Of a DNA stretch of 64,000 nucleotides, positions 1 through 7,166 are shown piece after piece (the first letter of the stretch is position 1; each line of letters starts with the position of its first letter). The DNA is from Myxococcales bacterium (lineage in GTDB: Bacteria > Myxococcota_A > Polyangia > Haliangiales > Haliangiaceae). The notes below the pieces were generated by a model. It made no database searches. It saw nothing but the letters and a program-made list of their open reading frames with translations, and was not told where the DNA came from. The DNA lies in assembly GCA_016794525.1 (NCBI GenBank), contig JAEUJY010000141.1, forward strand, positions 1 to 64,000, in the 5' to 3' direction. Made by a program: the position numbers and the translations under genes.

Positions 1-206
1 TCGAAGAACGTCGCGAACCCCAGGTGGCGATGCACGCCGGCCGCCCGCGCGCGCCGCAGCCACCCGGCCTCCTCGACGTCGAGCGCCGCCCGCCGCCGCG
101 CCAGGCCGCGCAGCGTCCGGTCGACCTCGCGCCAGTCGTCCTTGTCCGCCGCCGCGCCGGCTGCCGCTGCCCCCGCCTTCTCTCCGCCCTCACCGCCGTC
201 CAGCAT
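1..206 (-). CDS. DUF222/HNH-type protein, N-terminal fragment (runs off left edge)
   Basis: Reverse-strand reading from the ATG at 206 gives about 68 residues before the window ends. The stretch [20 protein letters not shown], followed by a WLRR..R..GVHRHLG motif, matches the N-terminus of the complete DUF222/HNH protein at 62390-63928 almost residue for residue. This is therefore a paralogue whose HNH domain would lie outside the window. The first 25 residues are an Ala/Gly-rich variable leader, as in the paralogue. The function (DUF222 plus HNH nuclease) is inferred from the paralogue only. Confidence 0.75.
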   Translation of the reverse strand, partial: MLDGGEGGEKAGAAAAGAAADKDDWREVDRTLRGLARRRAALDVEEAGWLRRARAAGVHRHLGFATFF

Positions 207-352
207 GCCCGACACCTCAGCAAGCCGCGCGCCAGCCGCAACCCCGCGACGCCACGCGCCGGATGTCCGAATCTCGGACACGACGTCCGGTTTCGTCCGG
301 CTTCCGGCCGGACACCGGACACGCGCGCGTGTCCGGCCCCGGACACCCGGCC
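207..352. repeat. Cluster of TCCGGA-type palindromes upstream of the DUF222 gene
   Basis: This intergenic stretch between the dioxygenase stop and the DUF222 start is packed with GTCCGG/CCGGAC words. Positions 315-336 are a perfect 22-bp palindrome (CCGGACACGCG and its complement). Positions 265-279 (GTCCGAATCTCGGAC) form a 6-bp-stem hairpin that recurs exactly, in inverted orientation, at 60870-60884. The cluster could end transcription of the dioxygenase gene or be a REP-like repeat. Confidence 0.6.
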
Positions 353-1237
353 CTAGCCGGCGACCGTCACCACCTTCGACGCGAGCATCGCGCCATCGGT
401 CATCCGCGCCACCGTGAGGACGTGGCGATCGCGGTCCGCGCTGGCGATGCCCGCGATGATGTTGTCGTCGCTGAACGTCGTATCGGGCTGGCCGTATCCG
501 GCGTACTCGGCGTGGCTGGCAAAGATCGCGCTGGTGACGGCCTCGGGAAAGAACAGCTGCGACACCCGGTAGCTGGTCGCGCCCTGCTTGACCTGGAAGT
601 GGATGTGGACCGCGCGCCCGCGGTACCAGCCGGGGAAGCAGGTGTCGAACCCGACCACGCCGCTGGCGTCAGTGGTCTGCACGCCGCGGAAGAAGTCGGC
701 GCTGCTGTACGACTGGTTCGTCAAGCACATCGTCGGGTTGGGGGTCTCGCCCGAGTAGCTGCCGGCCAGGTTGGTGTGCCAGATCTTGACGGTCACGCCG
801 GCCAGCGGCGCGCACGCGCTGTCGACCACCTTCAGCAGCAGCCGCACCGGCAGCCCGGTCCAGCCCTCGGAGACGTCCTCGCGCACCTGATCGTCGCTGG
901 TGGTGCACGGCCCCTCGGTCGTGGTCGCGACCAGCGCGCACGACGTCAGCGCCGCGGTGAACGGGTCGGGGTACGACGCCTTGCCGGTCATCGCCGCCGT
1001 CCCGCCGCTGGCCCAGTCGGTGACCGCCGCCCCGTCGCCGGTGCTCGCGGCGTCGGGGCCGGCCGCGACGTCGCTGTCGGTGCACGCCGCCGCCTGGACC
1101 AGCGGGATCGCCGCGAGCCCCCAGCCGAGGCGACGCAAGAAGTCGCGGCGGGCCAGGTCGCTGCCCCGCGGGCGCGACTCCGGGCGGCCGAGCATCGTGA
1201 AGCGATCGAGCGGCGAACGACGGGGTGGCTTGGTCAT
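353..1237 (-). CDS. Tat-exported intradiol ring-cleavage dioxygenase-like lipoprotein
   Basis: This 294-residue protein begins with a twin-arginine signal (ARRDFLRR at about 29-36, then a hydrophobic run) that ends in a lipobox-like QAAAC with Cys52. The C-terminal half has the intradiol dioxygenase fold signature. Tyr161 (in LAGSYSG), Tyr205 (WYRG), His211 and His213 (VHIHF) match the 2-Tyr/2-His Fe(III) ligands of catechol and protocatechuate dioxygenases. The family cleaves dihydroxy-aromatics between the hydroxyls. Export and lipidation suggest a cell-surface version rather than the cytoplasmic catabolic enzyme. I chose MTKPP over the longer open frame because the extra N-terminus has no signal character. 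Substrate unknown; no aromatic-degradation genes nearby. Confidence 0.8.
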   Translation of the reverse strand: MTKPPRRSPLDRFTMLGRPESRPRGSDLARRDFLRRLGWGLAAIPLVQAAACTDSDVAAGPDAASTGDGAAVTDWASGGTAAMTGKASYPDPFTAALTSCALVATTTEGPCTTSDDQVREDVSEGWTGLPVRLLLKVVDSACAPLAGVTVKIWHTNLAGSYSGETPNPTMCLTNQSYSSADFFRGVQTTDASGVVGFDTCFPGWYRGRAVHIHFQVKQGATSYRVSQLFFPEAVTSAIFASHAEYAGYGQPDTTFSDDNIIAGIASADRDRHVLTVARMTDGAMLASKVVTVAG

Positions 1238-1346
1238 GACCTGATTCGACGGCCGCGATCTGGCGGGGCGCTGAAGCCGGCCTGACGCACGCCTGAACCC
1301 GGTCGATTTGTCGCGCCCGCCGGCCCCGCCGCCCGCCACGCCAGCG

Positions 1347-1375
1347 TTGACAGCCGCGGCGTCGCGACCGAGGAT
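1347..1375 (+). promoter_or_regulatory. Sigma-70-like promoter for the DUF4920 operon
   Basis: A perfect -35 hexamer TTGACA (1347-1352) is followed by 17 bp and a weak -10, GAGGAT (1370-1375). The leader to the ATG at 1401 is about 20 nt and carries a GAGGA Shine-Dalgarno-like sequence. Confidence 0.45.
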
Positions 1376-1400
1376 GCGCCAGCTTCACCGCCGAGGACCC

Positions 1401-1988
1401 ATGACGCTCCGCTTCGCTTCGTTCGCCCTTCTCGCGGCCCTGGCCGCCGCCGGCTGCTCCAAGGGCCCCAAGGCCGACGCCAACGCCAAGCCGGCCGCAG
1501 CGCCCACCGCGGCCGCCAAGCCCGAGGGCGCCGGCGCCGCCGCGGCCAAGCCCGAGGGCACCGGCGCGGCCACCGCCGCCGGCCAGTCGTTCGGCGCCGG
1601 CGTCAAGCTGCCCGACTCGACGCCGATCGCCACGATCCTCGCCAACCCCAAGGACTTCGCCGGCAAGACCGTGCGCGCCGAGGGCATGATCGTCGACGTG
1701 TGCCCCAAGCGCGGCTGCTGGTTCGAGATGGCCGGCCCCAACCCGGGCGAGAAGCTCCGCTTCAAGGTCGTCGACGGCGAGATGGTCTTCCCGCTCGACG
1801 CCAAGGGCAAGTGGGCGGTCGCCGAGGGCGTGCTGTCGGTCAAGGACATGTCGCTCGAGGACTCGGTCGCGTACGCGAAGTACCAGGCCGAGGAGAAGGG
1901 CGAGCCCTTCGACCCCGCGTCGGTGACCGCGCCGATCAGCGTCGTGCGCATCGACGGCACCGGCGCGCTCATCCGCGACAAGCAGTGA
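1401..1988 (+). CDS. DUF4920-type lipoprotein
   Basis: This 195-residue protein has a lipoprotein signal peptide (lipobox ending at Cys19), an Ala/Pro/Lys-rich linker with two AAAKPEG repeats (about 25-60), and a compact C-terminal domain of about 120 residues. The motif VDVCPKRGCWFEM resembles the paired Cys-CW motif of DUF4920 proteins, which may bind a ligand or metal; biochemical function is unknown. A GAGGA ribosome-binding sequence precedes the ATG. The stop overlaps the start of the next gene (GTGA), so the two are probably translationally coupled and may work together at the membrane. Confidence 0.75.
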   Translation: MTLRFASFALLAALAAAGCSKGPKADANAKPAAAPTAAAKPEGAGAAAAKPEGTGAATAAGQSFGAGVKLPDSTPIATILANPKDFAGKTVRAEGMIVDVCPKRGCWFEMAGPNPGEKLRFKVVDGEMVFPLDAKGKWAVAEGVLSVKDMSLEDSVAYAKYQAEEKGEPFDPASVTAPISVVRIDGTGALIRDKQ

Positions 1989-2650
1989 GCGCCTCCGACG
2001 CGCCCGCGGCCACCGCGCCCGACGCGCCCGACGCCGCATCCCCCGCCCCCGCCGCGCCGCCCACGGCCAAGCCCCGCCGCGCGCGCGACGGGATCATGTG
2101 GCGCAAGTGGCTCCGCGTCCTGCACCGCGACGTCGGCTACGTCGCGGTCGCGCTGATCATCGCGTACGGGGTCTCGGGCCTCGCGGTCAACCACATCGAG
2201 GACTGGAACCCCAGCTACACGTTCGCCGAGCGCGGCTTCGACATCGGGCCGCTGCCGGCCGGCGAGCCGGCGGTCATGGCCGACGCGGTGATCGACCGGC
2301 TCCGCCTCGATCGCGCCAGCGTCCGCGGCCACTTCCTCGAGACCGCCCGCGAGCTGCGGGTGTTCCTCACCGACGGGCAGGAGGCCCGGCTCGACGTCAC
2401 CACCGGCAAGGGCAAGCTCAAGCTGGTGGCGCGGCGGCCGGTGCTGTTCCAGCTCAACGCGCTGCACCTCAACAACCTCAAGGGCGCGTGGACCTACGTC
2501 GCCGACGTGTTCGCGGTGGCGCTGATCTTCCTCGCGCTGACCGGCATGACGATGATGAAGGGCGACCGCGGGCTGTTCGGCCGCGGCAAGTACTTCGTGC
2601 TGGCCGGCCTCGCGGTGCCGGTCGGCTTCATCGCCTACGTGTTCGCGTAG
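1985..2650 (+). CDS. PepSY-associated transmembrane protein
   Basis: The start is taken at the GTG that overlaps the upstream stop by 4 nt; ATG 2096 (MWRKWLR) is an alternative. The product is 221 residues. A Pro/Ala-rich tail of about 37 residues precedes a first membrane helix containing GYVAVALIIAYGVSGLAVNH. A soluble loop of about 110 residues follows, then two more helices near the C-terminus (VFAVALIFLALTGM and YFVLAGLAVPVGFIAYVF). The arrangement (WRKWLRVLHRD, VNHIEDWNP, ALTGMTMMKGD) fits small PepSY-associated TM proteins, often found with respiratory or metal-reduction systems. Role here unknown. Confidence 0.7.
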   Translation: MSASDAPAATAPDAPDAASPAPAAPPTAKPRRARDGIMWRKWLRVLHRDVGYVAVALIIAYGVSGLAVNHIEDWNPSYTFAERGFDIGPLPAGEPAVMADAVIDRLRLDRASVRGHFLETARELRVFLTDGQEARLDVTTGKGKLKLVARRPVLFQLNALHLNNLKGAWTYVADVFAVALIFLALTGMTMMKGDRGLFGRGKYFVLAGLAVPVGFIAYVFA

Positions 2651-2703
2651 CCGAGCGCCAGCGAGGCTATTCTCGGGGTCTACGAGGCCGGGCCGTTCGC
2701 ACG

Positions 2704-3423
2704 TCACGCGCCGCGCGCGGCGGCGCCCGGCCACCACGCGGCGATCCACTCGACCTCGCCGTAGCGGAACGTGCACTGCTCGACGCCGGGCATCGCGTCG
2801 ACGTGGACCGCGACCTTGCGCGCCGCCGGCGCGAAGTAGGTCACCAGGCACGCGTGGCCCAGCCGGTCCATCGTCCGCAGGAACCGCGGCATGTCGCTCA
2901 TGTAGTAGATGACCTCGCACGCGGTCACCAGGTCGAACCGGCCGCGCTCCTCGGCCCATGGCTGGGCGTGGACGTCGCCGACGGCGAACTCGGCGTCGGG
3001 CAGCCGGCGCCGCGCCCGCTCGATCGCGGTGGCCGACACGTCGAGCCCGGTCACCCGCTCGGCCAGCGCCGCGAGGTGCTCGGTCTGGTGGCCCTCGCCG
3101 CAGCCGATCTCGAGCAGCGAGCCGAAGTGGTCGCCCAGCTCGCGCTCGATGACCGCGTTGGTCTCGGCGAAGCGCGCCTGCTCCTGCGCCGACGCCATGT
3201 GCCACGGGTCGGGCATCTTGTAGGCGAGGTCGAGGCGATCGTGGGCGTCGTTCTGGCGGACCGTGCGCAGCGCGTACTTCATCCACGCCCGCCGCACCGT
3301 CTGCTCGGCGCGCTCGCGGGCCGCGGCGGCGCGGGTCGGGAGGTCGAGCTCGACCAGCGCGGCGCGGAGGTCGCCGTTGCGCAGGTGTTGGTAGGCGGCC
3401 AGCAGATCGTCTTTGGTGCTCAT
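2704..3423 (-). CDS. NodS-like SAM-dependent methyltransferase
   Basis: This 239-residue class I methyltransferase has the SAM-binding motif LLEIGCGEGHQTEHLA at about 105-120, then TGLDVS, and an acidic-aromatic CEVIYYMSD post-motif. The preceding DPWHMASAQEQARF block and the overall layout match the NodS family (N-methyltransferases acting on glucosamine in rhizobial Nod factors). It is the third gene of a tight operon: its ATG overlaps the deacetylase stop by 4 nt. The context suggests methylation of a deacetylated sugar made by the two upstream genes, but the substrate is inferred only. Confidence 0.8.
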   Translation of the reverse strand: MSTKDDLLAAYQHLRNGDLRAALVELDLPTRAAAARERAEQTVRRAWMKYALRTVRQNDAHDRLDLAYKMPDPWHMASAQEQARFAETNAVIERELGDHFGSLLEIGCGEGHQTEHLAALAERVTGLDVSATAIERARRRLPDAEFAVGDVHAQPWAEERGRFDLVTACEVIYYMSDMPRFLRTMDRLGHACLVTYFAPAARKVAVHVDAMPGVEQCTFRYGEVEWIAAWWPGAAARGA

Positions 3424-4466
3424 GCGGTCTCGGGGCGGGTATACGCGAAGCCGGGGGCGGCCAGCTGCGCGAAGAACATCGCGTCGGTCAGATCGCGGTC
3501 GACCGCGACCCGCGCCAGGTTGAGGCGGTCGAGCCCGGCCGGCCGACGCACGTCGAGCTTGCCGCTGGCGTTGGTGAAGCCGAGCCGGTAGCCGGCGTCG
3601 GCGACCGCCGCCTTGACCGCCGGGTAGCGGGCGATCGTGCGCCCCACGGGGTACGCGATCGCGCGGCTGTCGACGCCGACCTCCCGCGCCAGGTCGGCCC
3701 GGGCGCCGGCCAGGTCCTCGGCCAGCGCCGCCGCCGGCATCGTCTCGAGGACGCGGTGATCGCGGGTGTGCGACTCGATCGTCATGCCGGCGGCGCGCAT
3801 CGCCCGCACCTCGTCCCAGGTCATGATCAGCTCCTCGGCCAGCGCCCGCTCGCGCGCCGCGTCCCACGGCACCGCCGCCGCGACCGCCAGCTCGTCGAGG
3901 AAGCGCGCCAGGTCGAGGTCCTTGGTGTTCTTGACCAGCTTGACCAGCGCCGACCGCGCCGCGCCGCGATCGGCCAGCGCCAGCTCGATGGGCGACGGGT
4001 AGGTCAGGCGCAGCCGCGGGCCCGCCGCCTGGTGCACGACGTAGGCGATGCGGTCCCACCAGTACAGCCGGCGGTGCGTCGTGAAGCCGGTGGTGATGAA
4101 GAACGTCGCGGTGGCGCCGGCCGCCCGCAGCGCCGGCAGCGCCTCGGTGTAGTTCGAGCGGTAGCCGTCGTCGAAGGTGATCAGGCACGGGTTGCGCGGC
4201 AGCGGCCCGCCGTCGAGCCCGCGGGTCAAGGTCGGCAGGTCGATCACCGTGAAGTGCCGGGTCAGGATCGCCAGCTGGCGGCGGAACTGCGCCGGCGTCA
4301 CGTCGGCGACGTCGGGATCGAAGCGGTAGTCGCGGCCGGGATCGCAGACGTGGTGGTAGGTCAGGATCGCCACCGACCGCGGCGGCAGCAGCGTGCGCGC
4401 GCGCATCGCCGCCCCCAGCGCGCCGCTGGCGTGGAGCACGCGGGCGGCGCGATCGCGCAGCCCCAT
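3420..4466 (-). CDS. Polysaccharide deacetylase (NodB-like fold)
   Basis: This 348-residue protein shows the NodB-homology signature: ILTYHHV near residue 34, the catalytic Asp pair in LITFDDGYRSNY (about 96-107), and the metal motif SHTRDH (about 225). An insert of about 70 residues lies between the second and third motifs. The family removes N-acetyl groups from chitin-like or peptidoglycan-like polymers using a divalent metal. There is no clear signal peptide, so action on a membrane-linked cytoplasmic intermediate is plausible. Start and stop overlap the neighbouring genes (TGATG and ATGA), showing tight translational coupling in a GT2, deacetylase, methyltransferase operon. Confidence 0.88.
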   Translation of the reverse strand: MGLRDRAARVLHASGALGAAMRARTLLPPRSVAILTYHHVCDPGRDYRFDPDVADVTPAQFRRQLAILTRHFTVIDLPTLTRGLDGGPLPRNPCLITFDDGYRSNYTEALPALRAAGATATFFITTGFTTHRRLYWWDRIAYVVHQAAGPRLRLTYPSPIELALADRGAARSALVKLVKNTKDLDLARFLDELAVAAAVPWDAARERALAEELIMTWDEVRAMRAAGMTIESHTRDHRVLETMPAAALAEDLAGARADLAREVGVDSRAIAYPVGRTIARYPAVKAAVADAGYRLGFTNASGKLDVRRPAGLDRLNLARVAVDRDLTDAMFFAQLAAPGFAYTRPETA

Positions 4467-5395
4467 CACCGACCTCCCAGCGCGCGGCGGACCCGGACCA
4501 CCGCGTTCTTCGACACCAGCGCGCCGGTCTTCGCCAGCTCGCGGGCCTCGGCCGGGGTGCGGGCGAAGCGCGCGGCCTGCACGGTCAGCCGCGCGGCGTC
4601 GGACAGCGTGCCGACGGTCAGCGCGCCGCGGACGTTGCGCAGGTACGCCCAGAACAGCGCCGCGGCGCGATCGGCCGGCGCGATCTGCGCGGCGTGGGTG
4701 TCGACGAAGCGCTCGATCGCGTCGAGGTAGTCGCGGTTGGTGCGGGCTAGCGCCGACAGCCCCTGGTGGCCGCGCATCGCGCGAGTCAGCGGCTCGGCGA
4801 TCACCGCAATCTGGAACCGCGCCGCCACCCGCAGGTGGAAGTCGAGATCCTCGGCGGTGCGCAGCGTCGTGTCGAAGCCGCCGGTCGCGGCGAAGACCTC
4901 GCGGCGCAGCATCGCCGACGCCGGCGCCAGCGCCGGGTTGCGCAGCACGTGCGGCAGCACCCAGCCGTCGACGGGGATGAACTCGCGGCGGCGGAAGATC
5001 TCGAACCCGACGCGGTCGGCGTCCATGCGCTCGACGTCGGTGATGACCATGCCGATCTCGGGCCGGCGCGTCAGCAGCTCGACCTGGCGCGCGATCTTGG
5101 CCGGGCGCCACTCGTCGTCGTCGTCGAGCAGCGCCAGGTACTCGCCGGTGGCCGCGGCCATGCCGTGGTTGCGCGCCGCCGACACCCCGCCGTTGGGCTT
5201 CTTCAGGTAGCGGACCCGCGCGCCGAGCTCGGCGCACACCCGGGCGGCGCCGTCGTCGGCGCTGCCGTCGTCGACGACGATGATCTCGAGCGCCTCGGCC
5301 GGGTAGGTCTGGGCCACGACCGAGGCCAGCGCCAGGCGCAGGTCAGCCGGGCGCTGGTAGGTCGGGATGATCGCGGACACCCGCGGCGGAGCCAC
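4466..5395 (-). CDS. Family 2 glycosyltransferase
   Basis: This 309-residue GT-A fold enzyme begins with the classic VSAIIPTYQRP strand-loop. IIVVDDGSADD (about 40) and ALLDDDDEW (about 93) supply the nucleotide-sugar and metal-binding Asp residues. GGFDTTLRTAEDLDFHLR near 170-190 is the usual acceptor-side motif. No membrane helices are visible, so it is not a processive NodC/chitin-synthase type. It leads the operon with the deacetylase and NodS-like methyltransferase. The GTG start at 5395 is preceded, 5 nt away, by a -10-like AACAAT. Confidence 0.88.
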   Translation of the reverse strand: MAPPRVSAIIPTYQRPADLRLALASVVAQTYPAEALEIIVVDDGSADDGAARVCAELGARVRYLKKPNGGVSAARNHGMAAATGEYLALLDDDDEWRPAKIARQVELLTRRPEIGMVITDVERMDADRVGFEIFRRREFIPVDGWVLPHVLRNPALAPASAMLRREVFAATGGFDTTLRTAEDLDFHLRVAARFQIAVIAEPLTRAMRGHQGLSALARTNRDYLDAIERFVDTHAAQIAPADRAAALFWAYLRNVRGALTVGTLSDAARLTVQAARFARTPAEARELAKTGALVSKNAVVRVRRALGGR

Positions 5396-5494
5396 GCGGC
5401 ATTGTTGCTGGCGCGCCGAGATCGGTCAACTCGCGGCGGCGCTGACGACGGCTCGGGCATGGACCGACCGCTGCCGGTGCGGTACGACAGGCCG
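5396..5494. promoter_or_regulatory. Divergent promoter region between the two glycan transcripts
   Basis: On the minus strand, AACAAT (5401-5406) lies 5 nt before the GT2 GTG. On the plus strand, TACGAC (5483-5488) lies 6 nt before the GTG at 5495. Neither start has a Shine-Dalgarno. The spacing matches the leaderless pattern seen throughout the window. Confidence 0.4.
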
Positions 5495-6547
5495 GTGACC
5501 GCCCGCGCTCGTCTGTCTCAGCTCGCCAAGTCCGCCGCGGTCCAGCGCGCGCTCTACCGCTCGGGGGCCCTCGACGCGTGGCACCGGCGGCGCAACCGCG
5601 ATCGGCTGACGGTGATTATGTTCCACCGGGTCCTGGCCCCCAGCGATCCGCGCTGGGCCACCGCCGATCCCGAGTACAGCCTGCGCGACGACCTGTTCGC
5701 CGACTGCCTGGCGTTCTTCAAGCGCCACTACCACGTCGTCGCGCTCGACGACGTCCTGGCGGCGCGCGCCGGCGGCCCGCCGCTGCCGCCGCGCCCGCTG
5801 CTGATCACCTTCGACGACGGCTGGAGCGACAACGAGGAGTTCGCGCTGCGCCACCTGCGGCGCGCGGGGCTGCCGGCGCTGCTGTTCGTCGTGGCCGACG
5901 TCGTCGGCCGCAAGGAGCCGTTCTACCAGGAGCGCCTCGTCGGGGCCTGGCTGGCCGGTCGCCTCGACGCCGCCCGCGCCACGGCGCTGTGGCAGGCGAC
6001 CGGCGGCGCGGCCGAGGCGGCGCCGCGGTTCGGCGCGCGCGACGACCTCGAGCCGCTGCGCGCGGTGATCGCGCGGGTCGAGGCGCTCGATCCCGACGCC
6101 CGCGCCCGCGTGCTGGCCGAGCTGGCGCCGGTCCTCGACGACGGCGTCCGCTACATGGTCACCGGCGATCAGCTGCGCAACCTGGCCGGCCACTTCGTCG
6201 CGATCGGCGCCCACGGCAAGACCCACACGCCGCTGACCCGCGCGCCGGACCTGGGCGCCGAGCTGACCGGGGCGCGCACCGCGCTGGCGACCCACGTCGG
6301 CGCCACCCCGGTGACGATGTCGTGCCCGCACGGCGCCCACGATCCGCGGGTGGTCGCCGCCGCGCACGCGGCTGGCTACCGGCTGGTCTTCACCAGCGTG
6401 CCCGAGCTGCCGGCCGCGCGCGGCGACGGCCCGGGCGTGCTCGGCCGCGTCGGCTTCACCGGCGAGACCATCACCGACGCCAGCGGCCGGTTCGCCCCCG
6501 AGCGCCTCGCGCTGCACCTGTTCCGCAAGCCGCACGCCGCGGGCTGA
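5495..6547 (+). CDS. Polysaccharide deacetylase (second paralogue)
   Basis: This 350-residue NodB-fold enzyme has VIMFHRV, the catalytic LITFDDGWSDN (about 95-105) and a GAHGKTHT motif (about 240) where the His residues fit the metal site. CPHGAHDPRV and YRLVFTS match later motifs. It is only distantly similar to the deacetylase at 3420-4466, across a divergent promoter. The GTG at 5495 is preferred to the ATG at 5459 because a -10-like TACGAC lies 6 nt upstream of it; the longer start would add 12 residues. The stop is followed after 6 nt by a compound hairpin element. Confidence 0.85.
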   Translation: MTARARLSQLAKSAAVQRALYRSGALDAWHRRRNRDRLTVIMFHRVLAPSDPRWATADPEYSLRDDLFADCLAFFKRHYHVVALDDVLAARAGGPPLPPRPLLITFDDGWSDNEEFALRHLRRAGLPALLFVVADVVGRKEPFYQERLVGAWLAGRLDAARATALWQATGGAAEAAPRFGARDDLEPLRAVIARVEALDPDARARVLAELAPVLDDGVRYMVTGDQLRNLAGHFVAIGAHGKTHTPLTRAPDLGAELTGARTALATHVGATPVTMSCPHGAHDPRVVAAAHAAGYRLVFTSVPELPAARGDGPGVLGRVGFTGETITDASGRFAPERLALHLFRKPHAAG

Positions 6548-6553
6548 ATCCCT

Positions 6554-6640
6554 GGGAGGGTTTGTCGACAAACCTTCCCCCGCGGGGTCATGCCCCCGCG
6601 GGTCCCCTTCCGATACGCGAGATCCGCCCTCGCGGATCCG
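6554..6640 (+). repeat. Compound 3'-end double-hairpin element, copy A
   Basis: Hairpin 1 (6554-6579) has a 13-bp stem, one G-T pair, centred on TCGA. Hairpin 2 (6579-6602) has a 9-bp stem CCCGCGGGG/CCCCGCGGG with loop TCATGC. The tail is CCCCTTCCGATACGCGAGA (6604-6622). A third small hairpin, GATCCGC-cctc-GCGGATC, follows (6621-6638). It begins 6 nt after the stop of the deacetylase gene. There is no run of T after either stem. Confidence 0.8.
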
Positions 6641-6681
6641 CGTGCCGATCAACCCCGCCGAACGATCGTGAGGCTCTGCCG

Positions 6682-7134
6682 ATGCCCCTGACCCTGGCCA
6701 CCGACTACCTCTGGTTCGAGAAGGTCGACTGCTCGCAGCAGTCGCTCACCGCGACGATGACCCGCGGCGCGGCGGTGCTCACGCCCAACCTGATCGCGAT
6801 GATCCCGGTGCAGAGCATGGGCAGCGTCTTCGTCGCCACCGTGCTCACCCGCTACGGCGGCGATCCGGTCGGCGCGGTCAAGGCGCTGCTCGCCGATCCG
6901 GCGACGACGGTGGCCTCCCTCGAGGACGCGCTGCGCGCGATGTACGCCACCGCCAGCACCCGCTGGCTGTTCCCGGTGAGCGAGCTCGACACCTTCAAGG
7001 TCACCACCGGCTTCTTCGGGATGATCTCGCTGAAGATGCGCGGCGAGTCGGTGCGGCGGATGGTCATCCGCGACAAGGGCGGCAAGGCCGCGGCCAAGGC
7101 GTTCTACGCCGCCGCGCTGGCCGCCCGCGGCTGA
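6682..7134 (+). CDS. Conserved-looking hypothetical protein, 150 aa
   Basis: I do not recognise this protein. It is soluble, with no signal peptide or membrane helix. It begins with mixed strands (LATDYLWFEKVDCSQQSLTATMTR) and ends in a basic SLKMRGESVRRMVIRDKGG segment and a short helix. Codon use is like its neighbours (strong third-position G/C), which supports real coding. It stands alone between the compound element behind the deacetylase gene and the convergent M36 protease gene. Confidence 0.6.
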   Translation: MPLTLATDYLWFEKVDCSQQSLTATMTRGAAVLTPNLIAMIPVQSMGSVFVATVLTRYGGDPVGAVKALLADPATTVASLEDALRAMYATASTRWLFPVSELDTFKVTTGFFGMISLKMRGESVRRMVIRDKGGKAAAKAFYAAALAARG

Positions 7135-7166
7135 CCCGCGGCCACCCCGCCGCCGCCCACCGACCG

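Noticed and set aside
1-206. Plus-strand frame from 24 as the gene
   Set aside because: The minus-strand translation matches the DUF222 paralogue; the plus frame matches only the antisense of that paralogue.
2704-5395. Calling the operon a Nod-factor locus
   Set aside because: The GT2 is short and not NodC-like, no NodA acyltransferase is present, and the substrate is unknown.
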